Origin: Saprospiraceae bacterium
GTDB lineage: Bacteria; Bacteroidota; Bacteroidia; Chitinophagales; Saprospiraceae
Assembly (NCBI GenBank): GCA_016711125.1
Contig: JADJTQ010000012.1
Coordinates: forward strand, 186,001-250,000
Length of the DNA stretch: 64,000 nt
Direction of reading: 5' to 3'
This document shows, one piece after another, positions 9,400 through 19,446 of this stretch; positions within the stretch are counted from its first letter, which is position 1, and the number at the start of each line of letters is the position of its first letter. The notes below the pieces were generated by a model. It was given only the letters and a program-made list of their open reading frames with translations, did not search any database and was not told the DNA's origin. The position numbers were made by a program, and so were the translations under genes.

Positions 9400-9407
9400 C
9401 AAAGATA
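9400..9407 (-). promoter_or_regulatory. -7 promoter element of ychF
   Basis: Reverse-strand TATCTTTG matches TAnnTTTG and lies 28 bases upstream of the ychF ATG, predicting a leader of about 20 bases. Confidence 0.5.
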
Positions 9408-9499
9408 GAATTACCTTTAAGAATTCGTAACTATTGCCGGTTTTGATGGTTTTATCTCCCTTTTATCCCCGTCGATAAAATGTAAAAGTAGAGTGAGTC

Positions 9500-10096
9500 A
9501 TGAATTTTTTAGCACATACTTATCTTTCTTTTAGTGTACCTGGTCTGATTGTTGGCAACTATCTTGGTGACTTTATTAAAAACCTGGAAGTCGTTAAGTT
9601 GCCTTCTGCAGTAAGAGAAGGTATTCAGTTACATCGGCACATCGATAGCTTTACGGATAGTCATCAGGCCGTGAAAGCTGGAACGAAACTTTTACATAAA
9701 TCAATGGGTAAGTATGCTCCTGTAGTACTTGATATCTATTTTGATTTTCTGCTTTCAAAAAGGTGGTCTGATTTTAATGACGTGCCGTTAGATAAATTTT
9801 GCGAAGAATCTTACGGGGCACTTTTGTCCTTTCGATCGATCATGCCTCCTCTTATTGCAACCCGTATGCAAAAAATGATTTATGATCGATGGTTGGAAAA
9901 CTATAAGACCTATGCTGGTCTTCAGAGAGTATTTGGGTTTTTAAGCCGACGAGCTAAGTTCAAATCCAATATCGATAGAGCACCTGAGTTTTTAATGCCA
10001 ATTGAAGGTCACCTGGAGACCGTATTCATGGACTTTTTTCCCGATATGATCAATTCTGTCAGAAATCAAACAGTAACGATGCCAAGCGCTGTTTGA
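9500..10096 (+). CDS. acpH: Acyl carrier protein phosphodiesterase (AcpH family, DUF479)
   Basis: A 198-residue member of the AcpH/DUF479 family, an HD-like phosphodiesterase that removes the phosphopantetheine arm from holo-ACP. The N-terminus MNFLAHTYLSF and the segment LHRHIDSFTDSHQ with its conserved H-D residues, then VVLDIYFDFLL, are all typical. Length is normal (E. coli protein 193). The gene is monocistronic and convergent with porT, with two hairpins between them. Confidence 0.9.
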   Translation: MNFLAHTYLSFSVPGLIVGNYLGDFIKNLEVVKLPSAVREGIQLHRHIDSFTDSHQAVKAGTKLLHKSMGKYAPVVLDIYFDFLLSKRWSDFNDVPLDKFCEESYGALLSFRSIMPPLIATRMQKMIYDRWLENYKTYAGLQRVFGFLSRRAKFKSNIDRAPEFLMPIEGHLETVFMDFFPDMINSVRNQTVTMPSAV

Positions 10097-10131
10097 GCAT
10101 CGTAGAAGTGTGAACAGTAAAATTAAATAAA

Positions 10132-10182
10132 GGCATCATTTTTAATGCCACGATCAGGATGTATTTTAAAGTTTTCCTGATC
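10132..10182. terminator. Two hairpins between acpH and porT
   Basis: GGCAT/ATGCC at 10132-10149 and GATCAGGA/TCCTGATC at 10152-10182 lie between the convergent acpH and porT stops. They could end transcription from either side. Confidence 0.45.
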
Positions 10183-10189
10183 TATTCTG

Positions 10190-10911
10190 TTATCCCTCAA
10201 AATGAAATGACAGTGTAAAGGTGCGAGAAAGGACATTCTCCAAAATATTAGATTGGACGATGCGCTCATTGAAAATCAAAATGTTGTTGATCCCCTGAGT
10301 AAATTTTAATTCGGGAGATAAAATAAAATAAGGAAAAAAGAACTGAAACCCAAAACCAGCTTCAACAGAAAAGTCAGTAGGAGAAATTTTTAGAATTCTG
10401 TCTTGTTCAGTTCTACGGGCTTTACTGGCAATATCAAAGCTGTATTTAATGCCACCTAATACATAGATTCTCATATCATTATAGGGTTCTGATTTAAACC
10501 TTACATGAAAGGGTACCTCAGTAAAAACAGACTCAATCTTAATATTGTTGAATTGACTGGGTAAGCTAAGATCTTTGTAGCTAATATTACGTTCTGTGAA
10601 TGAAAATCCAGGCAAAAGTCGAAAGTCAAAGTACCGGCCAATCTTTAAGTTGGATACTACATTCACATTATATCCGGGTCCCGTAACCGACTCTACCGAA
10701 AGAATTTGCTCTTGCTGATTAAAATTTTTACTCCTGAAGATATTGTAGTCACTGGAATGGAATGCGAGTGTCAAACCAAAATAGTATGGTTTGCCTTGCT
10801 TATTCATAAAATTATAGTTGCCTCTTCCTGGTTGTTGTTGAGACCAAAGCGAAGTGCCAGCAAGTATTAAGATCAGAAATATGATTATTTTTGCCTGAAT
10901 ATAGGGCGCAT
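10190..10911 (-). CDS. porT: PorT family protein of the type IX secretion system (start region frameshifted)
   Basis: An outer-membrane beta-barrel protein needed for T9SS assembly and export. The uninterrupted frame from an ATG at 10807 gives 205 residues with no signal peptide. The same phase continues upstream through a clear signal sequence (IIIFLILILAGTSLWSQ) but finds no start. Adding one A to the run of five at 10888-10892 brings it in phase with the ATG at 10911 (MRPIFRQK), giving about 240 residues. That same added A gives ubiE its normal stop, so both genes point to one error. The corrected start overlaps the ubiE end by 27 bases, and ubiE-porT adjacency is common in Bacteroidota. 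Confidence 0.8.
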
Positions 10912-11615
10912 ATACCTAAAGTGAGAGATTGATAATTTGTCGTTTGAAAACCGGCTTTTTCCAATACTTTTACAAACTCCATACCAGCTGGAAAAACTTG
11001 TGAAGATTCAAACAGATATCTATAGGCTTTAGAATCTCTTGAAGTGATTTTCCCGATGAAAGGTAAAACGTATTTAAAGTAAAGAAAGTATAACTGTCTG
11101 AAAGGGGTAGCCGTTGGTTTAGAAAACTCCAATACAGTCAACCGACCTGAAGGTTTTAGTACTCGGTGGCATTCTTCAAGTCCTCTTAAAGTGTTCTCAA
11201 AATTCCGCACTCCAAAGGCAACGGTAATGACATCGAAAGTATTGTCATCAAATGGCATATTCTCTGAATCACCCTGCTGAAAACTGATCTGTTCCTCCAA
11301 AGCTCGTTTTTCGATTTTCTGACGGGCAATTTCCAGCATATTGGCCGAAAGATCAAGACCTACTATCTTACAATCTGGAGCCCTTCGAGCAAGTAGAATG
11401 GCCATATCTCCCGTGCCCGTAGCAAGATCAAGGGCAAGATGAGGTTGGTGTTCCAATACTTGCTCGACTGCTCTGCGTCTCCATTGCGTGTCGATGCCGG
11501 CTGACAACAACCGATTCAGTAGATCATAACGAGGTGCAATCCGATCAAACATCGATTGTACTTGTCTTTTCTTTGCATCGCCATCCTTGTATGGTGTCAC
11601 ATTCTCGTGCTGCAT
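10885..11615 (-). CDS. ubiE: Menaquinone/ubiquinone methyltransferase UbiE (3' end frameshifted)
   Basis: A class I SAM-dependent methyltransferase that C-methylates demethylmenaquinone. SAM motif I is ALDLATGTGDMA, followed by IVGLDLSANML and the family motif DVITVAFGVRNF. The reading frame as written runs on to 10812 with a tail unlike the family. Adding one A at 10888-10892 ends it as LYSGKK with stop 10885-10887 and a length of 243 residues, the usual one. I chose the ATG at 11615 (MQHENVTPYKDG), since the upstream ATG at 11660 would overlap the promoter element. Bacteroidota respire with menaquinone, so that is the likely substrate. Confidence 0.93.
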
Positions 11616-11643
11616 AAAACTCAAATTTTTCTTAAATTGCATA

Positions 11644-11651
11644 CGAAGATA
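11644..11651 (-). promoter_or_regulatory. Possible -7 element of ubiE-porT
   Basis: Reverse-strand TATCTTCG, one base off TAnnTTTG, lies 29 bases upstream of the chosen ubiE start and supports that start. Confidence 0.35.
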
Positions 11652-11789
11652 GGCCTTCAAAATCGGATAAATACATGTCCTCCTTCAACTTTGAATCATT
11701 ACCCAAGGATATTGATTGAAAATGCTAAATTTTCTGCCAGGAATTTCTTAACTTCGCGCCGCTTTATGAAGAACATTTAAAATTTTTAA

Positions 11790-14259
11790 ATGGCTGATAA
11801 TCAGAAAATTATACCGATAAATATCGAGGATGAGATGAAAGCCGCCTACATTGACTATTCAATGTCGGTGATTGTGGCTCGTGCTTTACCAGATGTGAGA
11901 GATGGATTAAAGCCCGTACATCGTCGTATTCTCTATGCAATGCATGATTTGGGACTGACCTATAACAAAGCGCATAAGAAGTCTGCTAGAGTAGTGGGAG
12001 AGGTGCTGGGAAAGTACCATCCTCACGGTGACTCATCCGTATATGATGCCATGGTCAGGATGGCGCAGGATTGGTCGCTGAGGTATCCGCTGATAGATGG
12101 TCAGGGCAACTTCGGGCACATAGATGGTGATAGTCCCGCAGCAATGCGATATACTGAAGCCCGCCTGGCCCGAATTTCTGATGACCTGCTGGCCGATATT
12201 AAAAAGAATACAGTCGACTTTGCGCTCAACTTTGATGATTCCCTGGAGGAACCTACTGTCCTTCCAACCCGTATACCCAATTTGCTGATAAACGGCTCGT
12301 CTGGTATCGCAGTGGGTATGGCGACCAATATGCTGCCTCATAATCTCAATGAAGTGATTGATGGTATTGTGGCCACGGTAGATAATCCGGACATTACCAT
12401 AGAAGAGCTTTTTCAATATATCAAAGCGCCCGATATGCCAACTGGCGGCATCATCTACGGCCTCGAAGGGGTACATGAGGCCTATCGTACTGGTAGAGGC
12501 AAAGTGGTTGTGCGAGGGCAGGCTGACATAGAAACCACCAGCTCAGGTCGAGAACAGATTATTATATCAGAGGTACCTTACCAGGTCAACAAGTCTAACC
12601 TGATCATGAAAATGGCCGATTTGGTCAATGACGGAAAAGTGGCCGGTATCAGTGACATTAGGGATGAATCTGACAATCGCACCGGGATTCGCATTGTAGT
12701 TGAGCTGAAGAGGGATGCAATGAGCAGCGTTGTACTTAGTCAATTGTATAAGTACACTCCTTTACAATCATCTTACGGTGTTAATAATGTGGCGCTCGTC
12801 AATGGCCGTCCACGTATACTGAATTTGAAGGACCTCATTGTTGAATTTATTAAATTCCGGCTTGAGGTCATAGTGCGCAGAACTCAGTTTGATCTTGAGA
12901 AAGCAGAGGAGAGCCCATATCCTTGAAGGCCTTCTGATCGCCCTGGACCACTTAGATGAAGTCATTCGGTTGATCCGAAACTCAAAGACAGTCGAAGAAG
13001 CCCGTGAAGGCTTAATGACTCAATTTGAACTTACAGAGATCCAAGCTCGGGCAATCCTAGATATGCGGTTGCAGAAGCTAGTCGGTCTAGAGCGGGATAA
13101 GATCAAACAAGAATACGATGAGATTCTGAAAACCATAGCTCTCCTAAAGTCCATCCTGGAAAGCGAAGAAATGCGACGGAACATTATTAAGGATGAGATG
13201 TCTGAGATTCGGGAAAAATATGGTGATGAACGCAAGACCAGGATAACCTTTGCTGAAGGTGAGATTAGTATAGAAGATATGATTCCCAATGAGGAGGTTA
13301 TCGTTACCATTTCTCATTTAGGATATATCAAACGTACCAAAGTAGACGAGTATAAAATCCAGGGTCGTGGGGGTCGAGGTTCTCGTGGTAGTAAAACCAG
13401 AGATCTCGATTTTATTGAACATATGTTTATTGCCAGTGCCCACAACTACCTACTTCTCTTTACGGAGAAAGGTCGATGTCATTGGCTGCGAGTTTATGAA
13501 ATCCCGGAGGCCTCAAAAACGAGTACGGGAAGAGTGATTCGCAACATCATTCAAATTCCGCAAGACGATCAGGTAAAAGCATTTATTATTATTGAAGACC
13601 TGACCGACGAAGACTATATCAACAACAACTTTATTGTTTTTGCTACGAAAGACGGGCTTATTAAGAAGACCTCGGTTGAAGCATTTTCACGTCCCAGGAT
13701 CAACGGTATAAATGCGATTACTATCCGGGATGAAGATCAATTGATCGAAGCAAAGCTGACCAATGGCAGTAACGAGATTATCTTAGCAAACCGCAATGGT
13801 CGGGCTATCCGTTTCCCGGAAAGCAAAGTGCGTCCTATGGGTAGATCAGCTGCGGGTGTACGGGGGATGTCATTGGATAAAGATGGACAGGATGCGGTAA
13901 TAGGAATGATCTGTGTCGATCCGGCTGAAGAGCCCTCGATCATGGTTCTTTCTGATAAAGGGATGGGTAAAAGATCAGCCCTTGAAGAATATCGGGTGAC
14001 CAATCGAGGTGGAAAAGGAGTAAAAACCATGCAAATCACTGCTAAGACTGGACATCTGGTCGGTATAAAATCTGTTTTTGATGGAGATCAGTTAATGATC
14101 ACCAGCAAAGAGGGCATCATGATCCGGATGTCTTTAGATAACATTCGGGTTATGGGCCGGGCTACTCAGGGAGTGCGTATGATCACTTTGGGAGGTGAAG
14201 ATGAAATTGCAGATTTGACTATTGTCAGAGAAGCAGATAATTCTGAGGAGGAGGAATAA
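11790..14259 (+). CDS. gyrA: DNA gyrase subunit A (internal frameshift)
   Basis: Subunit A of the type II topoisomerase that supercoils DNA. The active-site tyrosine is Y121 (AAMRYTEARL). The quinolone region reads HPHGDSSVYDAM, with serine and aspartate at the two main resistance positions, the susceptible state. The C-terminal beta-pinwheel carries GRGGRGSRG and NRGGKGVK boxes and ends in an acidic tail. The frame breaks at about 12908: upstream ends in FDLEKAEE, downstream resumes RAHILEGLLIALDH. Family alignment suggests loss of two bases from a GA repeat; corrected length is 823 residues. The gene is essential, so this is very likely a sequence error. Confidence 0.95.
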
Positions 14260-14299
14260 GCCTTTCCAAATCAAAAATTCAGATCATTTAACATTTTAC

Positions 14300-14307
14300 T
14301 AACTTTG
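14300..14307 (+). promoter_or_regulatory. -7 promoter element of the TPR gene
   Basis: TAACTTTG matches TAnnTTTG 97 bases upstream of the chosen start, implying a leader of about 90 bases. No clear TTG box. Confidence 0.4.
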
Positions 14308-14403
14308 TTTAACGTTTTACATATAGTGTGCGCAGTCTCAAAACTGTCTTAGGAAAGGATCATAAATTATATTTTAATGCTATTAAATTCAAAATTTTCA
14401 ACC

Positions 14404-15729
14404 ATGAGAAATCTCATATTTACGTTTTTCGCGGTTATACTGGCCGCCGGCCTCATGACAGCTCAAGATGATTTGACCGGCCTCACCGGTAAAAAGGCAA
14501 TCAAAAAGGTTAGTCGTGCCTACAATGCTTTCAAGTTGGACCAATCTAATGGCGGTGACAATTTGAAGGAAGCAAAGCGAATCATTGACTTTGTGATCAA
14601 GCAGGACGATACCAAGGAAGATCCTAAATCATGGATCTTAATGGGTGACATTTATGGAGCCTTTAGTAGCTATAATCAGGCACAAAAAGTACTTAATCCG
14701 GAATTTGAAGATCTCGAACCCAATGGTGGTATGATTGCTTTTCAAGCCTATAAGAAAGCGCTTGAAATGAGCCCTGCCGATGACGATGCATTGGAAGGAC
14801 TTCGCCAAAATATTAGCTCGATAAGTAATGCAGGTTTGGACGCATATGAAAATGGCGATTATCTAACCGCATTCAATTCATTTCGGTCGGTACTAGATAT
14901 TCATCAACTCTTGAAGGACAATGGTGCAGCGAGCCCACTAGATGCCGAGGCGGAATATGACAACCAATTGTATATTACAGGTTTGGCAGCGATGAGTGCA
15001 GGTGAAAATGCAACAGCTAAAACGTTTATCCAAAAGCTCTATGATAAAAAGTACGATAAGCCGGCAGTATATGATGCCATGTATAAATTGGCAATTGATG
15101 ACGATGTAGCTGCTGCAGAAGAAATTCTAACAGTTGGCCGGGAGAAATATCCAGATGACCTTGGTCTGCTATTTAGTGAGATTAACCATTATCTGAAGCT
15201 TGAGAAGGTTGAAGTGTTGGAGGGAAAGTTGAAATTTGCCATTGAAAAAGAACCAGACAATCCTTCACTATATTCGACCTTAGGTAATGTGTATGATAAA
15301 CTTTACCAAGGCAGTTATAAAGGGGGCGACATGGTCAAGGCTGACGGATATTTTGCCAACTCTCAGGACTACTATGAAAAAGCGATTAAAATCAAACCAG
15401 ATTATACAGATGCAATTTATAGTGTGGGTGCCCTTTATTACAATAAGGCAGCGATTGTCACTGAAGAAATGAATGCTCTTGCCAGTGATTATACCAAAGA
15501 GGGTACTAACAAATACAATTTGAAGAAAGAAGAAGTAGAGACTCTTTTTTCGGAAGCATTGCCATATTTTAAGAAAGTGGAAAAATTGGATCCGAACGAT
15601 CGGAACACTCTAATCGCTCTTAAGGAGATATTTGCCCGTAAGAACGATTTTGACACAAGCAACGAATTTAAGATGCGTTTGGAAAAAATTGAATCAGGGG
15701 AGACCATCGATAAATCGTTCTTCCAATAA
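14404..15729 (+). CDS. Exported tetratricopeptide repeat protein
   Basis: A 441-residue protein with a signal peptide (LIFTFFAVILAAGLMTAQ) and several TPR-like helix pairs: GDIYGAFSSYNQAQKVL (about 80-97), GLDAYENGDYLTAFNSFRSV (about 145-164), LYSTLGNVYDKLYQGSYKG and AIYSVGALYYNKAAI later. TPR proteins act as interaction scaffolds; this one would sit in the periplasm. I prefer the ATG at 14404 to that at 14377, since it opens directly on the signal peptide. A TPR protein directly after gyrA is, to my knowledge, typical of Saprospiria-like genomes. No specific partner can be named. Confidence 0.85.
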   Translation: MRNLIFTFFAVILAAGLMTAQDDLTGLTGKKAIKKVSRAYNAFKLDQSNGGDNLKEAKRIIDFVIKQDDTKEDPKSWILMGDIYGAFSSYNQAQKVLNPEFEDLEPNGGMIAFQAYKKALEMSPADDDALEGLRQNISSISNAGLDAYENGDYLTAFNSFRSVLDIHQLLKDNGAASPLDAEAEYDNQLYITGLAAMSAGENATAKTFIQKLYDKKYDKPAVYDAMYKLAIDDDVAAAEEILTVGREKYPDDLGLLFSEINHYLKLEKVEVLEGKLKFAIEKEPDNPSLYSTLGNVYDKLYQGSYKGGDMVKADGYFANSQDYYEKAIKIKPDYTDAIYSVGALYYNKAAIVTEEMNALASDYTKEGTNKYNLKKEEVETLFSEALPYFKKVEKLDPNDRNTLIALKEIFARKNDFDTSNEFKMRLEKIESGETIDKSFFQ

Positions 15730-15754
15730 TAATGACTTATTTCAATCTATATAA

Positions 15755-15784
15755 GGGGGCAGGTATTACTTGCCCTTTTTTATT
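15755..15784 (+). terminator. Rho-independent terminator after the TPR gene
   Basis: GGGCAGG and TTGCCC arms around a short loop followed by a run of six T, 25 bases after the TPR stop. Confidence 0.6.
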
Positions 15785-15859
15785 AGCACGAATGCTATAG
15801 TTTTTGCATACACAGGTACAATTTCACTATCTTTTGGCAATCATACTTTTTTTACAACC

Positions 15860-16393
15860 ATGAGTGCCTTGATATTAAATCTCATCGAAAGGTGTTCTCT
15901 GTTTACCGGAAAGGTTGCCTCTTGGATCACCACATTCCTGGTATTCCTGATTTGCACCGATGTATTTATGAGATATTTTCTCAATGAGTCGCATGTTTGG
16001 GTTAGTGAACTGGAATGTCATCTTTTTGCAGCTGTCTTCCTGCTTGGTTCGGCTTATGCCCTGAACAAGGATGCGCACGTACGGGTAGACCTTTTTTATG
16101 CAAATTTTTCCGAACTCAAGAAAGCCTATGTCAATCTTTTTGGAGTTATTTTGTTCTTAATCCCATGGTGCCTTATCGTAATCAGGGCTTCTTTTAAGTA
16201 CGCCCGAAATTCTTATATGATTAATGAAACTTCGCCAGACCCCGGCGGCCTTCCCGCTCTTTGGATTGTAAAATGCCTTATTGTGCTTTCATTTGTATTG
16301 CTGCTGCTGGAGGCTCTTTCGCTTTCTATAAAGAGTGCGGAGGTGATATTGGGCAGGAGAGTAGCTATTTTTTCGGATTCATCAGAAGACTAG
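15860..16393 (+). CDS. TRAP transporter small permease (DctQ type)
   Basis: A 177-residue four-helix membrane protein of the DctQ family, the small subunit of sodium-driven TRAP uptake systems for organic acids. Hydrophobic segments are clear, with the conserved DVFMRYFLNESHVWVSELE near residues 36-54 and DAHVRVDLFY after it. The ATG at 15860 is chosen over an upstream TTG, which would lie within the terminator. The large permease gene starts 7 bases after the stop, so the two are one operon. Confidence 0.88.
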   Translation: MSALILNLIERCSLFTGKVASWITTFLVFLICTDVFMRYFLNESHVWVSELECHLFAAVFLLGSAYALNKDAHVRVDLFYANFSELKKAYVNLFGVILFLIPWCLIVIRASFKYARNSYMINETSPDPGGLPALWIVKCLIVLSFVLLLLEALSLSIKSAEVILGRRVAIFSDSSED

Positions 16394-16400
16394 AATAAAG

Positions 16401-17708
16401 ATGGAAGCACTAGCACTTATTTTGTTTGTTTTGATCTTTATCCTGATTCTCTTTGGCTTTCCAGTTGCCTTTACTCTCGGCGGTCTTTCAGTAATTTTCG
16501 GATACTTTACTTTAGGTGTTGAGTTTTTCAATTTTCTGCCATCACGAATTATGGGTGTGATGGGTAATTACGTTTTGATCGCGGTACCACTCTTTATTTA
16601 TATGGGTATTATGCTTGAAAAATCTGGAATAGCTGAAGAACTACTCGACACCATGGCCATACTTTTCGGTAAGGTAAGAGGCGGTTTAGCTATCTCGGTG
16701 ATCGTAGTGGGTGCAATGCTCGCTGCCTCGACGGGAATTGTCGGAGCAACGGTCATAACTATGGGATTGATTTCGCTCCCAACGATGCTCAAACGAAATT
16801 ACAGTCCTGAATTGGCAACAGGAACTATTGCGAGTTCCGGCACACTGGGGCAGATTATTCCTCCCAGCGTTGTTCTGGTTTTATTAGGTAGCGTTTTAAA
16901 TGTTCCAGTTGGTGACTTATTTGCTGCTGCATTGCTTCCCGGCATTATATTAGTGTTTAGCTATGTGGTGTATATCCTGATCATTGCAAAATTAAGACCA
17001 TCGATTGCTCCTGCAATTCCAGCCGCTGAAATTTCGGAGGCGAGAGCAGATCGATTTATGCGGAAATTAATCGTTGCCTTCGTGCTTCCCTTTTTACTCA
17101 TTCTTGCGGTACTAGGTTCGATATTTTTAGGCATTGCTTCGCCAACTGAGGCGGCAGCAGTGGGTGCGCTTGGTGCCAGCCTACTGACTATTTTTCAAGG
17201 TAAACTTACATATGGAGTTCTTAAGCAAGTCATGAGGCAAACGACTCGACTCACTTGTATGGTATTTATTATTCTGTTGGGTGCAACCACCTTCTCCCTG
17301 GTATTTCGAGGTTTGGGTGGCGATCGATTTTTGGTCGATTACATTGCGCATTCTAATCTAACAGCCTACTCTTTCCTCTTTTTAGTGATGCTCATCGTTT
17401 TTATCGCGGGATTTTTCATTGATTTTATTGAAATCATTTTTATAATTGTACCTGTTGTTGCTCCGATATTTGAGACCTATGGCATGGACCTTGTCTGGAT
17501 CGGTGTCCTATTGGCGCTAAACTTGCAGACTTCATTTCTGACTCCTCCCTTCGGTTTTTCACTTTTTTATCTTAAAGGTGTCTCACCGCCCTCGATCACA
17601 ACGGCACATCTTTATCGTGGCATAATACCATTCGTTCTTATCCAGATTGCATTACTGATTATTTCAATAGCCTTTCCTTCAGTTATCTTGTATCTGGTGC
17701 CATCCTGA
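16401..17708 (+). CDS. TRAP transporter large permease (DctM type)
   Basis: A 435-residue polytopic membrane protein of the DctM family, the ion-coupled transport channel of TRAP systems. Typical features are the GFPVAFTLGGLS start, GVVGATVITMGLISLP-like scoop motif (here GIVGATVITMGLISLPTM), QIIPPSVVLVLLG and LNLQTSFLTPPFGFSLFYLKGV. The periplasmic solute-binding protein (DctP) that completes such systems is not next to it on either side, so it is encoded elsewhere. Likely substrates are dicarboxylates or other organic acids, unproven. Confidence 0.92.
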   Translation: MEALALILFVLIFILILFGFPVAFTLGGLSVIFGYFTLGVEFFNFLPSRIMGVMGNYVLIAVPLFIYMGIMLEKSGIAEELLDTMAILFGKVRGGLAISVIVVGAMLAASTGIVGATVITMGLISLPTMLKRNYSPELATGTIASSGTLGQIIPPSVVLVLLGSVLNVPVGDLFAAALLPGIILVFSYVVYILIIAKLRPSIAPAIPAAEISEARADRFMRKLIVAFVLPFLLILAVLGSIFLGIASPTEAAAVGALGASLLTIFQGKLTYGVLKQVMRQTTRLTCMVFIILLGATTFSLVFRGLGGDRFLVDYIAHSNLTAYSFLFLVMLIVFIAGFFIDFIEIIFIIVPVVAPIFETYGMDLVWIGVLLALNLQTSFLTPPFGFSLFYLKGVSPPSITTAHLYRGIIPFVLIQIALLIISIAFPSVILYLVPS

Positions 17709-17898
17709 TTGGCTTCAAAAATGCAAAATGAGCTATTCTGACTCTTACAGCACCATGTCGAAATTTAGAATGTTGAGGGTCTCTTCGATTTCCAGCTAGA
17801 AAATGGTGCTTCAATTTTTCTAGTCGAGACCAATTTTTTCCGTCTAACAAATTGATTAGGGGCTTCTGGAGGAAACGACCCACGGATCGGCACAAAAC

Positions 17899-17932
17899 AA
17901 ATTCGGCAAAACGAATTTCACCCAATTGGGTG
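17899..17932. repeat. Two adjacent inverted repeats
   Basis: AAATTCG (17899-17905) pairs with CGAATTT (17912-17918) and is followed directly by the 14-bp palindrome CACCCAATTGGGTG. Confidence 0.5.
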
Positions 17933-18304
17933 GGATGGATCAAAAGGTCTTCATTCTCTGGGTATATAAAAAATTACAAAGTAGGTGAAATAATAGATGA
18001 TTCAGGATGCGATCATGTTGTATGGGAGGCTGTCGAAATACTTACCTCGTGCCGATGTTATGAAATAGAAATGTACTAATAACAGGATTAGCCGCCCAAA
18101 TTGCTTCTGGCTTTGTTGAGACCCTTTCTTTCGAGACGTGCCAGGCAAGCTAGTCAGTTACAACTTCCATTGCACTTTATCTGAAGTGCGTGTGTTATGA
18201 ATGAACTTTATTTTTAGTTTAATTAAAGAAGCGAAACTGCATACCTCGCCCGAACGACGATCAGTCGGACAGGTGCCTGCAGTCAAGTAAGGCTTTTGAC
18301 GCCG

Positions 18305-18331
18305 TCGGCCAAAGCCTTTGGCATCGGCCGA
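18305..18331. repeat. Nested GC-rich inverted repeat
   Basis: GCCAAAG-C-CTTTGGC at 18308-18322, flanked by TCGGCC (18305-18310) and GGCCGA (18326-18331). Sits in a block richer in GC than its surroundings. Confidence 0.45.
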
Positions 18332-18461
18332 TGAGATCGCGGAAAAGAAGCGGACCCATTTTGGGCACACATTTCAGAGATGGTGCTCTAAAGCCTGCTT
18401 CGTCTCGCCGCATCAGCAACGACGGTTTATGGCCTCACTCAAGCTAGTAATTCAATACCTG

Positions 18462-18922
18462 CTAGAAATTTTTCAGATGAATTTTAATTTCCTTCCGCTG
18501 TTCATTTACCTCGAATTTGCATTGATTTACGCTTGGTGGCCCAAATAGGATACGCGGATTATTTGAAAAGCCAAAAAGGTTCCGAGGAATCTTAAAGAGA
18601 GTCTTGGTATCAAGAATTGAGTTTTGATTGAGGTCTTGAAAACACTGATCGCATAGTGACCATTTGGTATATTCTGAAAAGAAGTACTGCAATGTGATTG
18701 CCCCTGGACAGGAACAGATTGCTGATCCAGACAGTTTTTCAAAAACTGATCGTCTGCTTTACTTAAACATAAGATCAAATTTCCCTTAAGTGGTTGAAGA
18801 CCTGAGACTGAAATCTGAAGCATGTCCGGTGGCAATTTGAAATATTTTTCACCAGACCCGCTCTCTTTCGTCGTGCCGTGAGGGAACAAGCTGATAAACG
18901 CAATTAGGTAGTTCAGTAACAT
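18462..18922 (-). CDS. DUF2141 domain protein, exported (frameshifted)
   Basis: A 153-residue protein after correction: signal peptide (LLNYLIAFISLFPHG), then a beta-sandwich DUF2141 domain. Upstream of the break the frame reads LQISVSGLQPLKGNLILCL and NIPNGHYAISVF; downstream, in another phase, QDLNQNSILDTKTLFKIP, GFSNNPRILFGPP and QCKFEVNEQRKEIKIHLK. All are DUF2141 hallmarks. The break is at the four-A run 18639-18642; one more base restores the gene. Function of the family is unknown; members are periplasmic or surface proteins. Confidence 0.8.
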
Positions 18923-19446
18923 ATTACTTGTTTCGTCCGCTTAAATCTCTAAATACATATGGACAACTGAAAGTGAAGAGAAGATTGGATTATTCGCTAC
19001 ATAGCAATGGTCACTACAATAAAATCTCTCTGACTGATCGAATGTCATAACCTCGAATCTATGATTTTTATTTTTCAATCAGATATGTTGAACCAGAAAC
19101 GCCCTCCGAGGGCATAAGTAATAATCCCCAAAATGAAAACATATTTGGAACACATGCGTATCAGATGGCATCACATGTTATATCATAGAGTCAAAGAATT
19201 TATCGGTCAAGCACCCTGGGCAATGACCGGTAATAATTCCAATTTTCGTCCTCAATATAAATGTCGTTAAGCGATCTGGGTTAAAAGACTCGTGATTGAT
19301 TTCATCCTTCCCACTACTGCTGATGGTTTTAAATTAAATGTAGCTGAGTGGGATCATTCATTCTCAGTAGTTGAACGTTTTATTGTAAGAGCTAGGACCT
19401 GCTATGTCCAACCTGTTTTCGGCCATTACTTTTTCAAGAACGCAAT
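18923..19446. other. 520-bp stretch without a supported gene
   Basis: It holds a tight hairpin GCCCTC-C-GAGGGC at 19101-19113 and a 45-residue ATG-started frame near 19133 that matches nothing I know. No promoter or RNA gene is apparent. Confidence 0.5.
19101..19113. terminator. Short GC hairpin
   Basis: Perfect 6-bp arms GCCCTC/GAGGGC around one base, in the gap between the LEA-like and DUF2141 genes. Could end transcription of the LEA-like gene. Confidence 0.3.

Larger units (their letters stand above)
17709..18461. other. 750-bp non-coding stretch with palindromes
   Basis: No gene on either strand is convincing. It holds AAATTCG/CGAATTT arms at 17899-17918, a perfect 14-bp palindrome at 17919-17932, and a GC-richer block at about 18240-18430 with GCCAAAG/CTTTGGC arms (18308-18322) inside TCGGCC/GGCCGA arms (18305-18331). 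A TTG-started frame on the reverse strand at 17683-17943 overlaps the permease gene and is not supported. This may be a dispersed repeat or the relic of a mobile element. Confidence 0.5.

Noticed and set aside
12033..12476. 147-residue frame opposite gyrA
   Set aside because: Shadow of a conserved coding region; gyrA explains the sequence.
17683..17943. 86-residue reverse-strand frame after the TRAP permease
   Set aside because: TTG start, overlap with the permease gene, and no recognisable family.
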